Positions 36,079 through 44,582 of a DNA stretch of 50,601 bases are shown in pieces. Origin of the DNA: CAZDBA01 sp964503615 (GTDB lineage: Bacteria; Planctomycetota; Planctomycetia; Pirellulales; Pirellulaceae); contig CAZDBA010000011.1 in the NCBI GenBank assembly GCA_964503615.1, forward strand, positions 1 to 50,601. The letters are read 5' to 3'. Numbering within the stretch: the stretch's first letter is position 1; each line of letters starts with the position of its first letter. Made by a program: the position numbers and the translations under genes. Below the pieces are notes generated by a model that was not told the origin of the DNA, ran no database searches, and was given only the letters and a program-made list of their open reading frames with translations.

Positions 36079-37563
36079 GTGCAGCTTTCGGTAGAAAAAC
36101 TTTCAAAATCGTTTCCGGGCGTGAAAGCTCTGCAGAACGTCGATCTCCATCTGAAGGGTGGCGAAGTCCTTTCCGTGATCGGCGAAAACGGGGCTGGCAA
36201 AAGCACGCTGATGAAAATTTTGGCTGGAGTCCAACCAGCCGACTCGGGCCAGATTTTGATCGACGATCAACCGGTCTACTTTCACAACACCCGCGAGTCG
36301 ATGGCGCACGGAGTTCAACTGATTCATCAAGAGTTGAACCTTTGCGGCAACTTGAATATTGAGCAAAACATTTTCCTGGGCCGTGAGCCACGCTGGTCCC
36401 GAACCGGATTGATCAAGCGGCGTGAGATCAATCGCCGCTCGCAAGAGTTTCTGGCACGAGTCGGATTGGATGTGTCGCCCAAAACGATCGTCGAACAGTT
36501 GAGCATTGGCAAACAGCAGATGGTAGAGATCGCCAAAGCACTTTCCACCGATGCGAGAGTGTTGATCATGGACGAGCCGACATCTTCGCTTTCGGTCAAG
36601 GAATCGGAATCGCTGTTCGAGCTGATTGAAAACCTCCGCGATCAGGGCGTCGGCATCATTTACATTTCACATCGTTTGGCTGAGGTTAAGCGGCTTTCCG
36701 ATCGAGTGACTGTACTGCGAGACGGAGAGAACGCGGGTGAATTGTCGGGCAAGGAAATTAACCACGATAATATGGTACGAATGATGGTGGGCCGAGACGT
36801 CTCGCGAGTCTACGATCGTACAGCGGGCGATGCAGGTGAGAAAGTTCTCGAAGTGAATGGGCTTTCGACCGCTGCCTGGCCCAAACAGAAAATTTCACTG
36901 TCTGTTCACAAAGGCGAGATCGTCGGAATCGCGGGCTTGGTCGGAGCAGGACGAACCGAGGTGCTGCAAGCGATCTTTGGCGTCCAACAGAAACGAGCCG
37001 GCACGATTCGCATCAACGGCAAAGCGGCCAACCCGGAAAGTCCGATTGAGGCGATCCAACAGGGACTGGCCCTTGTGCCAGAAGACCGAAAACAACATGG
37101 CCTGTTTACCGAAATGACAGTGCGAAACAATATCGGCTTGGCCGGTCTCCGCCGGTATGCAACTTTGGGCTTGGCCAATCTTTCGCGACAGAAACGGGAT
37201 AGCCTCAGCATGCGTGAGCGACTGAAGATCAAATCTTCGTCCGATCTGCAAATTGCAAAGTTCCTTTCGGGCGGAAATCAACAAAAGGTTGTGATCGGAA
37301 AATGGCTTGCAATGAACCCCACTGTTTTGCTGATGGATGAACCCACACGCGGGATCGACATCGGTGCGAAACAGGAGATCTATCAATTGATGGAGCAGTT
37401 TGTCGACGAAGGGATGGGCATTCTGGTCGTCTCCAGCGAGATGGAAGAAGTGATGGGGATCTCCGACCGAATCCTTGTGATGCACGAAGGCAAGATAACG
37501 GGCGAGCTGAGCCGCGACCAATTCAGCGAAGAAGCGATCATGGAGCTGGCAACGGGCGGTTGA
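36079..37563 (+). CDS. Ribose-type ABC transporter ATPase, two fused domains
   Basis: A 494-residue RbsA-type protein with tandem ATPase domains. The first has Walker A GENGAGKST, the signature LSIGKQQMVEIAKAL and Walker B VLIMDEPTSSL. The second has the degenerate Walker A GLVGAGRTEV usual for this family, the signature LSGGNQQKVVIGKWL and Walker B LLMDEPTRGID. The start is uncertain: the open frame begins with a TTG at 35983, right after the binding-protein stop, but similarity begins at QLSVEKLSKSFPGVKAL, so the GTG at 36079 is preferred. Neither has a good Shine-Dalgarno. It is the middle gene of the transporter operon, with 48 nt to the permease. Confidence 0.92.
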   Translation: MQLSVEKLSKSFPGVKALQNVDLHLKGGEVLSVIGENGAGKSTLMKILAGVQPADSGQILIDDQPVYFHNTRESMAHGVQLIHQELNLCGNLNIEQNIFLGREPRWSRTGLIKRREINRRSQEFLARVGLDVSPKTIVEQLSIGKQQMVEIAKALSTDARVLIMDEPTSSLSVKESESLFELIENLRDQGVGIIYISHRLAEVKRLSDRVTVLRDGENAGELSGKEINHDNMVRMMVGRDVSRVYDRTAGDAGEKVLEVNGLSTAAWPKQKISLSVHKGEIVGIAGLVGAGRTEVLQAIFGVQQKRAGTIRINGKAANPESPIEAIQQGLALVPEDRKQHGLFTEMTVRNNIGLAGLRRYATLGLANLSRQKRDSLSMRERLKIKSSSDLQIAKFLSGGNQQKVVIGKWLAMNPTVLLMDEPTRGIDIGAKQEIYQLMEQFVDEGMGILVVSSEMEEVMGISDRILVMHEGKITGELSRDQFSEEAIMELATGG

Positions 37564-37611
37564 ACCCCGACGCGAACTTCAGGTAAGCCAAAGAACAAAC
37601 AAAGGCAATTC

Positions 37612-39582
37612 ATGAAAGAAAACTTGGCCGGTCTGATCAAGATCGTCGGCATCTCAATCATCCTGATTCTGATCTGGGTCTTTCTCGGTTTTAAAGTCCC
37701 CGATACGTTTTTGGGACCCGGCAACATCGAAAATGTGATGCGCCGAACCGCGCTTTACGGCATTCTCGGGATCGGCGTCGCGTTTGTGATCATCAGCTCG
37801 GGAATCGATCTGTCGATTGGCTCGTTAGTGTGCCTGTGTGGTTGTCTGCTGGCAGTGTTTCTACACGTCGACTACTCGCCGCTTGAACAAACGGACGTTT
37901 GGGAGATCAACAAAGCGGACAAAACGATGCTGGTCTCGCCCGGCATCGACTATCAAGTTGGAGACTGCCTGTGGTACGACGGCGCCCGCAGGGAAACGGG
38001 CAAGATCACAGTAACTTCCGTGGAAAAAGTCCAAAGAGACGGCAAAGAGTTTTTTACTTTGGGCCTACAAGACGCCCCTCGCAAAGACCGCAACTCCGAG
38101 GAGGGTCAGCCGGTAGGTTCGCTTTCCGCCACCTATTCTTTGAGCTCGGTTCAACCGGAATCTGAATTCCAGCCCGACCCCGACGCTAAACAAACGCGCT
38201 GGCAAGGGCCGGCTTGGTTCGAAGTCGAAGGTTCCAAGCTAACCGATCGCATGAGCGCAGGGGACAAAGTCAAACTAGTCCATTCCTCCAAAAGTAAAAA
38301 AGACCGAGGCGTTAAGGCAGTCTCAACGTCCGACAGCGGCGGATTGCGAATCGAATTGGAAAGCCCAGCAAAAGATATCGACAATCAGTACATGATGATT
38401 CCGATCGAGCGAAGACAACGAATGTCGATCCCGCTGGCGATCCTGTCCGTCCTTGGGATTGCGGTTTTGCTCGGGCTGGCGCATGGGCTGCTGGTGACTC
38501 AATGGAAGCAACGCCCCTTCGTCGTGACGCTGTGTGGACTGATGATCTATCGAAGTTTGGCTCGCGTGATCACTGAGGATCAGTCAGTGGGCTTTATTGA
38601 ACACGACGAGACTTTGCTGCAAACGGCCTCTTCGCGTTGGGTGGTTCACGAATGGACGAATCACGTGCCGACGCCCTCTGGCGGTACGGAAGAGATGATG
38701 AGTTTTGGGATCCCGTTCGCCGTGTTCTTTTTAGTGGGCATTGCGATTTTGGCGATGGTTTTTCTGAACTGTACAGTTTGGGGGCGTTACATTCGCGCTC
38801 TCGGTCGCAACGAAGAAGCGGCACGCTACGCAGGCATCAATACCAATGCGATGATCGTGTTCACCTATGTAATCTGTGCTGGCTTAGCCGGAGTAGCGGG
38901 GATTCTGCATGCGATCGATTCGGACGCGATATCACCATCCAGCTTTGGAAACTTTTTCGAGTTGTATGCGATCACCGCTGCGGTTTTAGGTGGATGCAGC
39001 CTGCGCGGTGGTGAAGGCAGTATCTTGGGAGTGATCGTCGGCACCGCGCTACTGATCACGTTGAAAAATTCGATCGTCCTTCTCAAAATTTCGAATGAAT
39101 GGGAGCTGACTTTGATCGGTTTGGTCTTGCTGCTCGCCGTATTGTCGGACGAAATGTTCAGACACTACACAGGCCGAGCAAGGATCATGTACTCCGGCAG
39201 CTCCGCCTCTCTCGATTCGATCGCTTTGCCCGGCCGAAGTCGCTTTGTCCTCGGCCAACGGCTTTTGAACTTCGGTGTAATTTTGACATCGGTCGGGTTT
39301 GTATCGGCGATCGTACTGTTCTACATCGGAAACATCGGAACGGATATCACGTCCAATTTGTGGTACGGCTGTTACACACTCTTCCCAGTCGGTTTCCTGT
39401 TTGCGTTCATTGGAGTGATACTAGGTCGTCGAACAAGCATCCTCAAAACAGCGCTGCAAATCATAGCGATGGCAATCCCGATCATCGGATTGTTCTTCAT
39501 GATTTCAAACAACGAAAAAGCAACCGACTACTTGCGACAGTTTGGAATCAAAGTGGGTTGGCTGGGAGCAAAGAGAGGATAA
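37612..39582 (+). CDS. Ribose-type ABC permease with large internal insertion and C-terminal extension
   Basis: The 656-residue protein is about twice the usual 320-350 of RbsC-type permeases. Canonical parts are present: GIGVAFVIISSGIDLSIGSL (residues 53-72), then VLLGLAHGLLVTQWKQRPFVVTL (285-307), LGRNEEAARYAGIN and FFELYAITAAVLGGCSLRGGEGSI (448-471). Between the first two parts is a soluble insert of about 185 residues (88-272), polar and probably beta-rich (DYQVGDCLWYDGARR, TGKITVTSVEK). After residue 515 an extra 140 residues hold three or four hydrophobic helices. By the usual topology the insert would face the periplasm. The reading frame is continuous with normal codon use, so this is not a simple assembly fusion. 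Confidence 0.9.
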   Translation: MKENLAGLIKIVGISIILILIWVFLGFKVPDTFLGPGNIENVMRRTALYGILGIGVAFVIISSGIDLSIGSLVCLCGCLLAVFLHVDYSPLEQTDVWEINKADKTMLVSPGIDYQVGDCLWYDGARRETGKITVTSVEKVQRDGKEFFTLGLQDAPRKDRNSEEGQPVGSLSATYSLSSVQPESEFQPDPDAKQTRWQGPAWFEVEGSKLTDRMSAGDKVKLVHSSKSKKDRGVKAVSTSDSGGLRIELESPAKDIDNQYMMIPIERRQRMSIPLAILSVLGIAVLLGLAHGLLVTQWKQRPFVVTLCGLMIYRSLARVITEDQSVGFIEHDETLLQTASSRWVVHEWTNHVPTPSGGTEEMMSFGIPFAVFFLVGIAILAMVFLNCTVWGRYIRALGRNEEAARYAGINTNAMIVFTYVICAGLAGVAGILHAIDSDAISPSSFGNFFELYAITAAVLGGCSLRGGEGSILGVIVGTALLITLKNSIVLLKISNEWELTLIGLVLLLAVLSDEMFRHYTGRARIMYSGSSASLDSIALPGRSRFVLGQRLLNFGVILTSVGFVSAIVLFYIGNIGTDITSNLWYGCYTLFPVGFLFAFIGVILGRRTSILKTALQIIAMAIPIIGLFFMISNNEKATDYLRQFGIKVGWLGAKRG

Positions 39583-39661
39583 GCGTCGGAGTCACGGCGT
39601 TTGATCGGGAGGGCGCGACTTCGGCCAAGCAGGAAGTTGGATCGCTGCCTGAGGCCAAACG

Positions 39662-40690
39662 TTAATTTTCGTCTGGCGAAACTGAGACCTCTACGACAAT
39701 TGGGCGGTGATCGGAGCCGCCAGCGCGGCCGGTCCAACGATCGTGAACGTGAATGTGGCGCGAAACCAGTGCGTGGTCGATCGGGATCGTGAACGGTTCC
39801 AAATCGGCTCGCCAAGTGCCTTGGTAACCAATTCCCTGACGCGAATCGAACAATTTCGCTTGCTCCAAAAGGTCTTTCTTCAGGAAATAGGACCAAGCTG
39901 TACAGTTTAGGTCTCCGAGCAATATCGTCGGCATATCTTCCTGGGAAAGATACTCGCCTAACTCACGGAACTGCAAATTCCGCAGCGTCATTCGCTGCTG
40001 GTTCATTGGCGACAACGAATGGAACCCAACCACACGAACCATCCGATCGCCGATCTTCAATTTAACGACAGGGCAAGGATTGTCAGTCATTTTTATCCGT
40101 TTGCCTTTTTTGTCGACCACGTTGCCCAGTTGAACCACCTCGTGCGAATCGATTGGCAACTTGCTCATGATCGCGATTCCAAAACCATGCCAACGAGGCA
40201 AAGTAATTCGATGAGGATAATCCTCATGAATGACCGATAACATGTCGTGCCACTCTCGGTCGTATTCACACACAACTAAAATATCCGGATCGACGTCACG
40301 GATCTCCTCGAGTGATTCTCGGTAGCGAACGTTGGATACCAAGACGTTGTAAGACATGATGCGAACTACGGTATCTCCAGGAGGAGGCTGGACATTAGGC
40401 AAATAGACACTTGCGACCAGCAGGCCACTCCAAGCCGTCGCGATGCCAAGGACCAACGCCCAGACCCAGCGTTTCATCAAAACCAACAGGACGGGAAAGG
40501 GGAGCAGGCCAATAAAAATGAACAGCTGAAAGTTCGAAACCAACTCGCAAACGAACAAAAAACGCCCGAGCTGTGAAGCAATAAACAGGACCAAAGGCAG
40601 CACAGCAGAAGCCGCCAACAAGGCGGCAAAACTGTTCAAGCATCCAGATTGAGATTCAGACGATTCTACCTCGTCCGCTAACGTGTTCAT
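39662..40690 (-). CDS. Membrane-anchored endonuclease/exonuclease/phosphatase-family protein
   Basis: The 342-residue protein has three N-terminal transmembrane helices (about residues 20-105) followed by an EEP domain. Catalytic landmarks are IMSYNVLVSN, VVCEYDREW with the metal-binding Glu, LLGDLNCTAWSYF, IPIDHALVS and the terminal GSDHRPIVVEVSV. EEP proteins include nucleases and phosphoinositide or sphingomyelin phosphodiesterases; the membrane-anchored bacterial type is mostly uncharacterised. The catalytic domain would face the periplasm. The ATG at 40690 is preferred to a TTG at 40693. It is convergent with the sugar transporter permease. Confidence 0.9.
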   Translation of the reverse strand: MNTLADEVESSESQSGCLNSFAALLAASAVLPLVLFIASQLGRFLFVCELVSNFQLFIFIGLLPFPVLLVLMKRWVWALVLGIATAWSGLLVASVYLPNVQPPPGDTVVRIMSYNVLVSNVRYRESLEEIRDVDPDILVVCEYDREWHDMLSVIHEDYPHRITLPRWHGFGIAIMSKLPIDSHEVVQLGNVVDKKGKRIKMTDNPCPVVKLKIGDRMVRVVGFHSLSPMNQQRMTLRNLQFRELGEYLSQEDMPTILLGDLNCTAWSYFLKKDLLEQAKLFDSRQGIGYQGTWRADLEPFTIPIDHALVSRHIHVHDRWTGRAGGSDHRPIVVEVSVSPDEN

Positions 40691-40842
40691 CAAAAAGTCA
40701 ATTCAGCATCAAAAAGTGATCTCAGTTCAGAGGAAATCCCCGAACGACTTGTTTGGGCGATCACATGTCAGTTTGAAAGCGTTCATGCCGCACCGGAGCA
40801 ATTCTGACGGGCATATCGAGCTATGACTAATGCAATTTGGGC

Positions 40843-41448
40843 TTATGCGGCCTTTTTTTGCATGGCTTGATAGAGATAAGGGTTCAAAGCCGGATCATTA
40901 TACATCTTAAATTGGCGATAGGTCCGATGAATTTTTCGCCCAGCAAAAATGTCGTCGATCAGGCTCTGCAACGACTTGCTCAAATCGGCTTGCTGCATCA
41001 GGCAAACGGCCAGTTTCTTCTCCACCGACTCGGTATGACGAACGGTTACATCGGTCCGCTGCAATTGCTCGTCAAGGTGATAGACACGCAAGGACATAAT
41101 CGAAAGCCGGTCGATCGCACTGCCCGGTGTTTCCGTATTCAATGCCGCTGCGGGAGCTGGAACGATTTCATTGGCGGTCAAAATCGCGGAAATTTGGTCG
41201 TCGACTCTTTCAATCCAGTCGTTTCGCTGCTGGTTGTATCGGTCGATCGCACGTTTAACTTGGGCGATTCTCTGGTCCGAAACATCTCGACTCCGCGCGA
41301 TATCTTCTTCGTGCCAGAGCAAAAAATTAAAACTATGTTGTTTGCAAACCGTAGCCAGAAACCCTTCGTAAGGGTTGTCGATTTCAAAGTTGTGCCAGCG
41401 TTCGACCGTTGCCTGCTGAAGCCTATTTATTTCCGCGACTGAAAACAT
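40843..41448 (-). CDS. DUF4254 protein
   Basis: The 201-residue, mainly helical soluble protein matches DUF4254 as remembered: NFLLWHEEDIARSRDVSDQRIAQ (shown here in part), VKRAIDRYNQQRNDWIERVD, and a second helical half with LRVYHLDEQLQRTDV. The biochemical role is unknown. The start at 41448 (MFSVAEI) has AAGGA 8 nt upstream and is preferred to the longer frame from 41469. It is divergent from the M28-type gene across a 333 nt region that contains a perfect 16 bp palindrome. Confidence 0.85.
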   Translation of the reverse strand: MFSVAEINRLQQATVERWHNFEIDNPYEGFLATVCKQHSFNFLLWHEEDIARSRDVSDQRIAQVKRAIDRYNQQRNDWIERVDDQISAILTANEIVPAPAAALNTETPGSAIDRLSIMSLRVYHLDEQLQRTDVTVRHTESVEKKLAVCLMQQADLSKSLQSLIDDIFAGRKIHRTYRQFKMYNDPALNPYLYQAMQKKAA

Positions 41449-41781
41449 TGCCGAATTCCTTTTCCGCAAATCAAGTCCAAGTTTCTCCTTTGTCGGTATC
41501 CGACGTGGCGAATTCTAATGCCCTTGGGGGCAACGGAACAAGGCAGCTTTTTCTTTGCAAACGTTCTTGGCTGGGCTCTAGAAATAAGGTTCATTCGAAA
41601 ACTGACCGGTCAGTTCTTCTTAAATAGTAAGCTGCGACACACCAATTGGTGGAATGTTCGGCTGTTCCCAACCCTGCGATCGCGTACAATCAAGAAGATT
41701 CCAAGGTTGAACCACGTTCAGTTAAATCAAGTTCGCTAGCGGAATCGTTACAAGTGAAATGGGAATCGGGCGAGTTTGTTT
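41449..41781. promoter_or_regulatory. Divergent intergenic region DUF4254 / M28-type gene
   Basis: These 333 nt hold the AAGGA site for the DUF4254 gene at the left end and the 16 bp palindrome at 41600-41615. The remainder shows no terminator, tRNA or convincing small gene. The palindrome lies about 150 nt from the DUF4254 start and 165 nt from the M28-type start. Confidence 0.5.
41600..41615. promoter_or_regulatory. Perfect 16 bp palindrome, candidate operator
   Basis: AACTGACCGGTCAGTT is its own reverse complement, with no spacer. Such uninterrupted palindromes centred on ACCGGT are typical of TetR-type operators. It has no loop, so it is not a terminator hairpin. No regulator gene is nearby, so the cognate protein is unknown. 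Confidence 0.5.
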
Positions 41782-42915
41782 ATGAGCCAAATAAGTAACT
41801 CTGTGGCTATCGCTAAAGTCGAAACATGTGTTCGCGCTGGATTTGTGATATGCAGCTTTTTGGCCTTCGCTTGCTTTCCGTCATTTACATTTGCCCAACC
41901 GGTTCAAACTCAACCCGGCGGTCAGTTTCGACAACCCAACCTGAACTCGTCACAATTTTCGCAGCCACCCCAACAGCAATCCTCTCAACCTCAACAACAA
42001 GAGGGACAGCAGCAAGAGCAACAAGCGTTGCCTGTAGGTGAACTGCCCGCGTTCAGTGGCGAGGACGCCTACCAGGATTTGATCGCGATCTGCGAACTCG
42101 GTCCTCGCATCAGCGCCACGGAGGCGATGCGACAACAACAAGAGATGATCGAAACCAGGTTAGTCGAACTGGGCGCAGCGGTCGCCTACCAGCGTTTCAA
42201 CGTAGTGCATCCAGTAAACCGCCAACTGGTTGAATTGCAGAACATGATCGTCAGATGGCATCCTGAACGAACCAAACGTCTGGTGATTTGTTGTCATTAC
42301 GACACGCGACCATTCGCAGATCGTGACCCACAAAATCCTCAAGGGGAGTTTCTCGGAGCCAACGATGGGGCAAGTGGCGTAGCGCTGTTGCTGGAGTTGG
42401 GTAAACTGATTCCTCACCTCGAAGGAGCTTGGGGAATCGATTTTATTTTCTTTGACGGAGAAGAGTTTGTTTTCGTCAATCGCCGTGACCCGATGTTTTT
42501 AGGATCCACTTTTTTCGCTCAAGAGTATGCCGCCGGACGGGCGAACGGCGTATACAGCTATGGCATTCTGGTCGACATGGTGGCCGATAAAAACCTTGAG
42601 ATCTACTACGAACAGAACAGCCTAAAGGGTGCTCCTCGTTTGGCTCGCAGCATCTGGGCAGTGGCAAAAGAATTAGGGCATGATGAGTTTACGGCAAAGA
42701 AGCGTCATAAAATCAAAGACGACCACATCCCGATGAACTCGATTGCCAAGATACCGACCATCGACATCATCGACTTTGATTTTCCCGACAAGCGATCAAA
42801 GAATGGGTATTGGCATACCCAGCAAGACGTTCCTGAAAATTGTTCGGCGGAATCTTTGGGAATCGTGGGAGGTGTGCTGGCTGAGTGGTTGATTCAGTTG
42901 GAGCAGATTCGCTGA
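41782..42915 (+). CDS. Secreted M28-family / glutaminyl-peptide cyclotransferase-like protein
   Basis: The 377-residue protein has a signal peptide (hydrophobic stretch ending PSFTFAQP) and a Gln/Pro/Ser-rich linker of about 50 residues. The zinc-dependent M28 fold follows: LVICCHYDTRP, EFLGANDGASGVALLLEL, DFIFFDGEEFVF and NGYWHTQQDV. The single-zinc pattern (Asp, Glu, His), the FDGEE motif and the RDPMFLGSTFFAQEY stretch after it fit glutaminyl cyclases, which form N-terminal pyroglutamate. An aminopeptidase is the alternative. The ATG at 41782 is chosen over a TTG at 41776. The next gene starts within its last 31 nt. Confidence 0.88.
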   Translation: MSQISNSVAIAKVETCVRAGFVICSFLAFACFPSFTFAQPVQTQPGGQFRQPNLNSSQFSQPPQQQSSQPQQQEGQQQEQQALPVGELPAFSGEDAYQDLIAICELGPRISATEAMRQQQEMIETRLVELGAAVAYQRFNVVHPVNRQLVELQNMIVRWHPERTKRLVICCHYDTRPFADRDPQNPQGEFLGANDGASGVALLLELGKLIPHLEGAWGIDFIFFDGEEFVFVNRRDPMFLGSTFFAQEYAAGRANGVYSYGILVDMVADKNLEIYYEQNSLKGAPRLARSIWAVAKELGHDEFTAKKRHKIKDDHIPMNSIAKIPTIDIIDFDFPDKRSKNGYWHTQQDVPENCSAESLGIVGGVLAEWLIQLEQIR

Positions 42916-43382
42916 GCAACTTGCTGCTAATATCGGACGCACACAACATCCAGATCTCATCAGCCGTTTTGATCATCGGTGTGTGTATGTTTCTGGCCGG
43001 CATCGTGTTGATGCTTCGGCATTTGAAGTTCTGGCAAACCATTCAAACTACAGAGCGAGACACCCGCGTTATTCAGTTTGAGTTTCGCAAGTTTCGCCGT
43101 CGCGGTATCGTCGCCTGTCTTTTGTCGATCGCAGGCAGTTCGATGGCCGCTTTGTGGTGGGCTAGAGAGGCTCGCGTTTTTGCGTTTTTGACTTTGTTTC
43201 TATTCGCAGCGATCGTGGGAGCTTTGGGATTAGCGATCATGGACCTCATATTGGTCAGCTTGAAAATGGCTGAACCAGATGACGATGCGCGAAAAAAGAT
43301 GGTTGAGGAAGTTCGTCAACTTAAAGAAAGCCAAAGACAAGGGAAAAGCCAAGAGCGCGGCGAAGACGAACAGTCGAACTGA
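42885..43382 (+). CDS. Small membrane protein of unknown function
   Basis: A 165-residue protein with three hydrophobic segments: ISSAVLIIGVCMFLAGIVLML, RGIVACLLSIAGSSMAALWWA and FAFLTLFLFAAIVGALGLAIM. A highly charged tail rich in Lys/Glu/Gln follows. The frame opens with a GTG at 42885, overlapping the previous gene by 31 nt with GGGAGG 12 nt upstream; a later TTG in the same frame is possible. It is probably translated together with the M28-type gene. No family is recognised. Confidence 0.65.
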   Translation: MVDSVGADSLSNLLLISDAHNIQISSAVLIIGVCMFLAGIVLMLRHLKFWQTIQTTERDTRVIQFEFRKFRRRGIVACLLSIAGSSMAALWWAREARVFAFLTLFLFAAIVGALGLAIMDLILVSLKMAEPDDDARKKMVEEVRQLKESQRQGKSQERGEDEQSN

Positions 43383-43532
43383 TAACCCGCGGGAATTTGC
43401 CCTGATTTAAAGTCTTGCTCGCATGAAGCGGAAGCGATACAGTTCATTTGAGCCTATTTGCATGTAGTTCTGGTTCTCAGAGGCTACCGCTCATTCGGAT
43501 TTATTCATTCTTTTATTCAGAAGGAGTATCCG

Positions 43533-43889
43533 ATGGGACGCAGGTTCTACACAGATGGAATGATCGCAAGTTGTTTTTGGCCGACAGTCACAACTGTCTT
43601 TTTGCTGATTCCTTTTTCGCCTTGCTGTAAAGCGGGTGACAGATGTCGTCAGCAGGAAACAAGTAGCGGATCGTCCGTACATGACTTCCAAGACGTTAAA
43701 AAGGAAGTCGGTTACGTCGATCCCGAACGGTTTGGCAAGGTTAAACCAACCACGTTAATTTCATGGGTTTTGATTGGTGCGGGGATATGGTGCTTGATTG
43801 CTATTTTTCTTTACGCGTATTTTACCAGGTCCTCAACCGACAAACTTTGGCTCGAAGAGCAAAATGAAGAAGGTGACGATTTCAGTTAG
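43533..43889 (+). CDS. Small two-span membrane protein of unknown function
   Basis: A 118-residue protein. The ATG at 43533 has AAGGAG 6 nt upstream, the best ribosome site in this region, and excludes longer frames from 43458. A first hydrophobic segment with several Cys (CFWPTVTTVFLLIPFSPCC) may be a signal or membrane anchor. A second span (LISWVLIGAGIWCLIAIFLYAYF) lies near residues 75-98, and the tail is acidic. It is followed by an intrinsic terminator and stands alone. Confidence 0.75.
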   Translation: MGRRFYTDGMIASCFWPTVTTVFLLIPFSPCCKAGDRCRQQETSSGSSVHDFQDVKKEVGYVDPERFGKVKPTTLISWVLIGAGIWCLIAIFLYAYFTRSSTDKLWLEEQNEEGDDFS

Positions 43890-43906
43890 CTTTTTCTAGA
43901 ACGACC

Positions 43907-43945
43907 GAAGGCTCATCTCTTTCAGGGATGGAGCCTTCTTTTTCT
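43907..43945 (+). terminator. Intrinsic terminator
   Basis: GAAGGCTC (43907-43914) pairs with GAGCCTTC (43931-43938) around a 16 nt loop, followed by TTTTTC. It ends the small membrane protein gene whose stop is about 20 nt before. Confidence 0.85.
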
Positions 43946-44087
43946 GCGCCATTTCTTTGCGCCATTTCTCTTGCCGCTTCTCTGGCACACTTCGAAACCG
44001 GAGGTCCGTTATGGCAGATTGACATGAGTGCTTTTGTGTCGTCCAATTCGTGAAATTGTTTCCTGTTTAATTTGAAAGAAGTTCACC

Positions 44088-44489
44088 GTGGCAGATATCT
44101 CATTGGAGTCAGCACAAAAAGTAGTTCAAAAAGCGATTGAGAAAAGCGTTGAACTGGAAGTCAAAATGGACATCGCGGTTGTTGACGCAGGCGCCAATCT
44201 GAAAGCGTTCGTAAGAATGGACGGGGCTTGGCTGGGGAGTATTGACATCGCCATCAAAAAGGCAAAGACGGCTCGTTTCTTCGATATGAATACGGGCGAC
44301 ATTGGAGGCTTGTCCCAACCCGGCGGACCGCTTTACAACATCGAACACTCCAACGGCGGACTGATCTCTTTTCCAGGCGGAGTTCCACTGAAGGACAACG
44401 ACGGTAATATCATCGGAGCGATCGGAGTCTCGGGCAGCAGCGTGGAGAACGATCACACAGTCGCCGTTGCGGGTGCGGAGGCAGTTTAG
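44088..44489 (+). CDS. HbpS/GlcG-family protein (DUF336)
   Basis: The 133-residue protein has the whole DUF336 / heme-binding HbpS-like fold: SLESAQKVVQKAIEKSVEL, DIAVVDAGANLKAFVRMDGA, SIDIAIKKAKTARFF and the C-terminal IIGAIGVSGSSVENDH. Members have been linked to heme binding or glycolate/propanediol utilisation, but most are uncharacterised. It starts with a GTG at 44088. There is no signal peptide. It precedes the AIM24 gene by 93 nt on the same strand; the two may be co-transcribed. Confidence 0.88.
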   Translation: MADISLESAQKVVQKAIEKSVELEVKMDIAVVDAGANLKAFVRMDGAWLGSIDIAIKKAKTARFFDMNTGDIGGLSQPGGPLYNIEHSNGGLISFPGGVPLKDNDGNIIGAIGVSGSSVENDHTVAVAGAEAV

Positions 44490-44544
44490 TCTCCCCGGAA
44501 AACGGGACAAGGCTCAGGAAAATCATCAAAGAAATCGGCGAAGA

Positions 44545-44564
44545 GCAAAGCAAAGCAAAGCAAA
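44545..44564 (+). repeat. GCAAA x4 tandem repeat before the AIM24 ribosome site
   Basis: Four perfect GCAAA units (44545-44549, 44550-44554, 44555-44559, 44560-44564) lie 7 nt before the GGGAG Shine-Dalgarno (44572-44576) of the AIM24 gene. The repeat is in the leader, not the coding sequence. Confidence 0.9.
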
Positions 44565-44582
44565 ACTTAAAGGGAGAACAAA

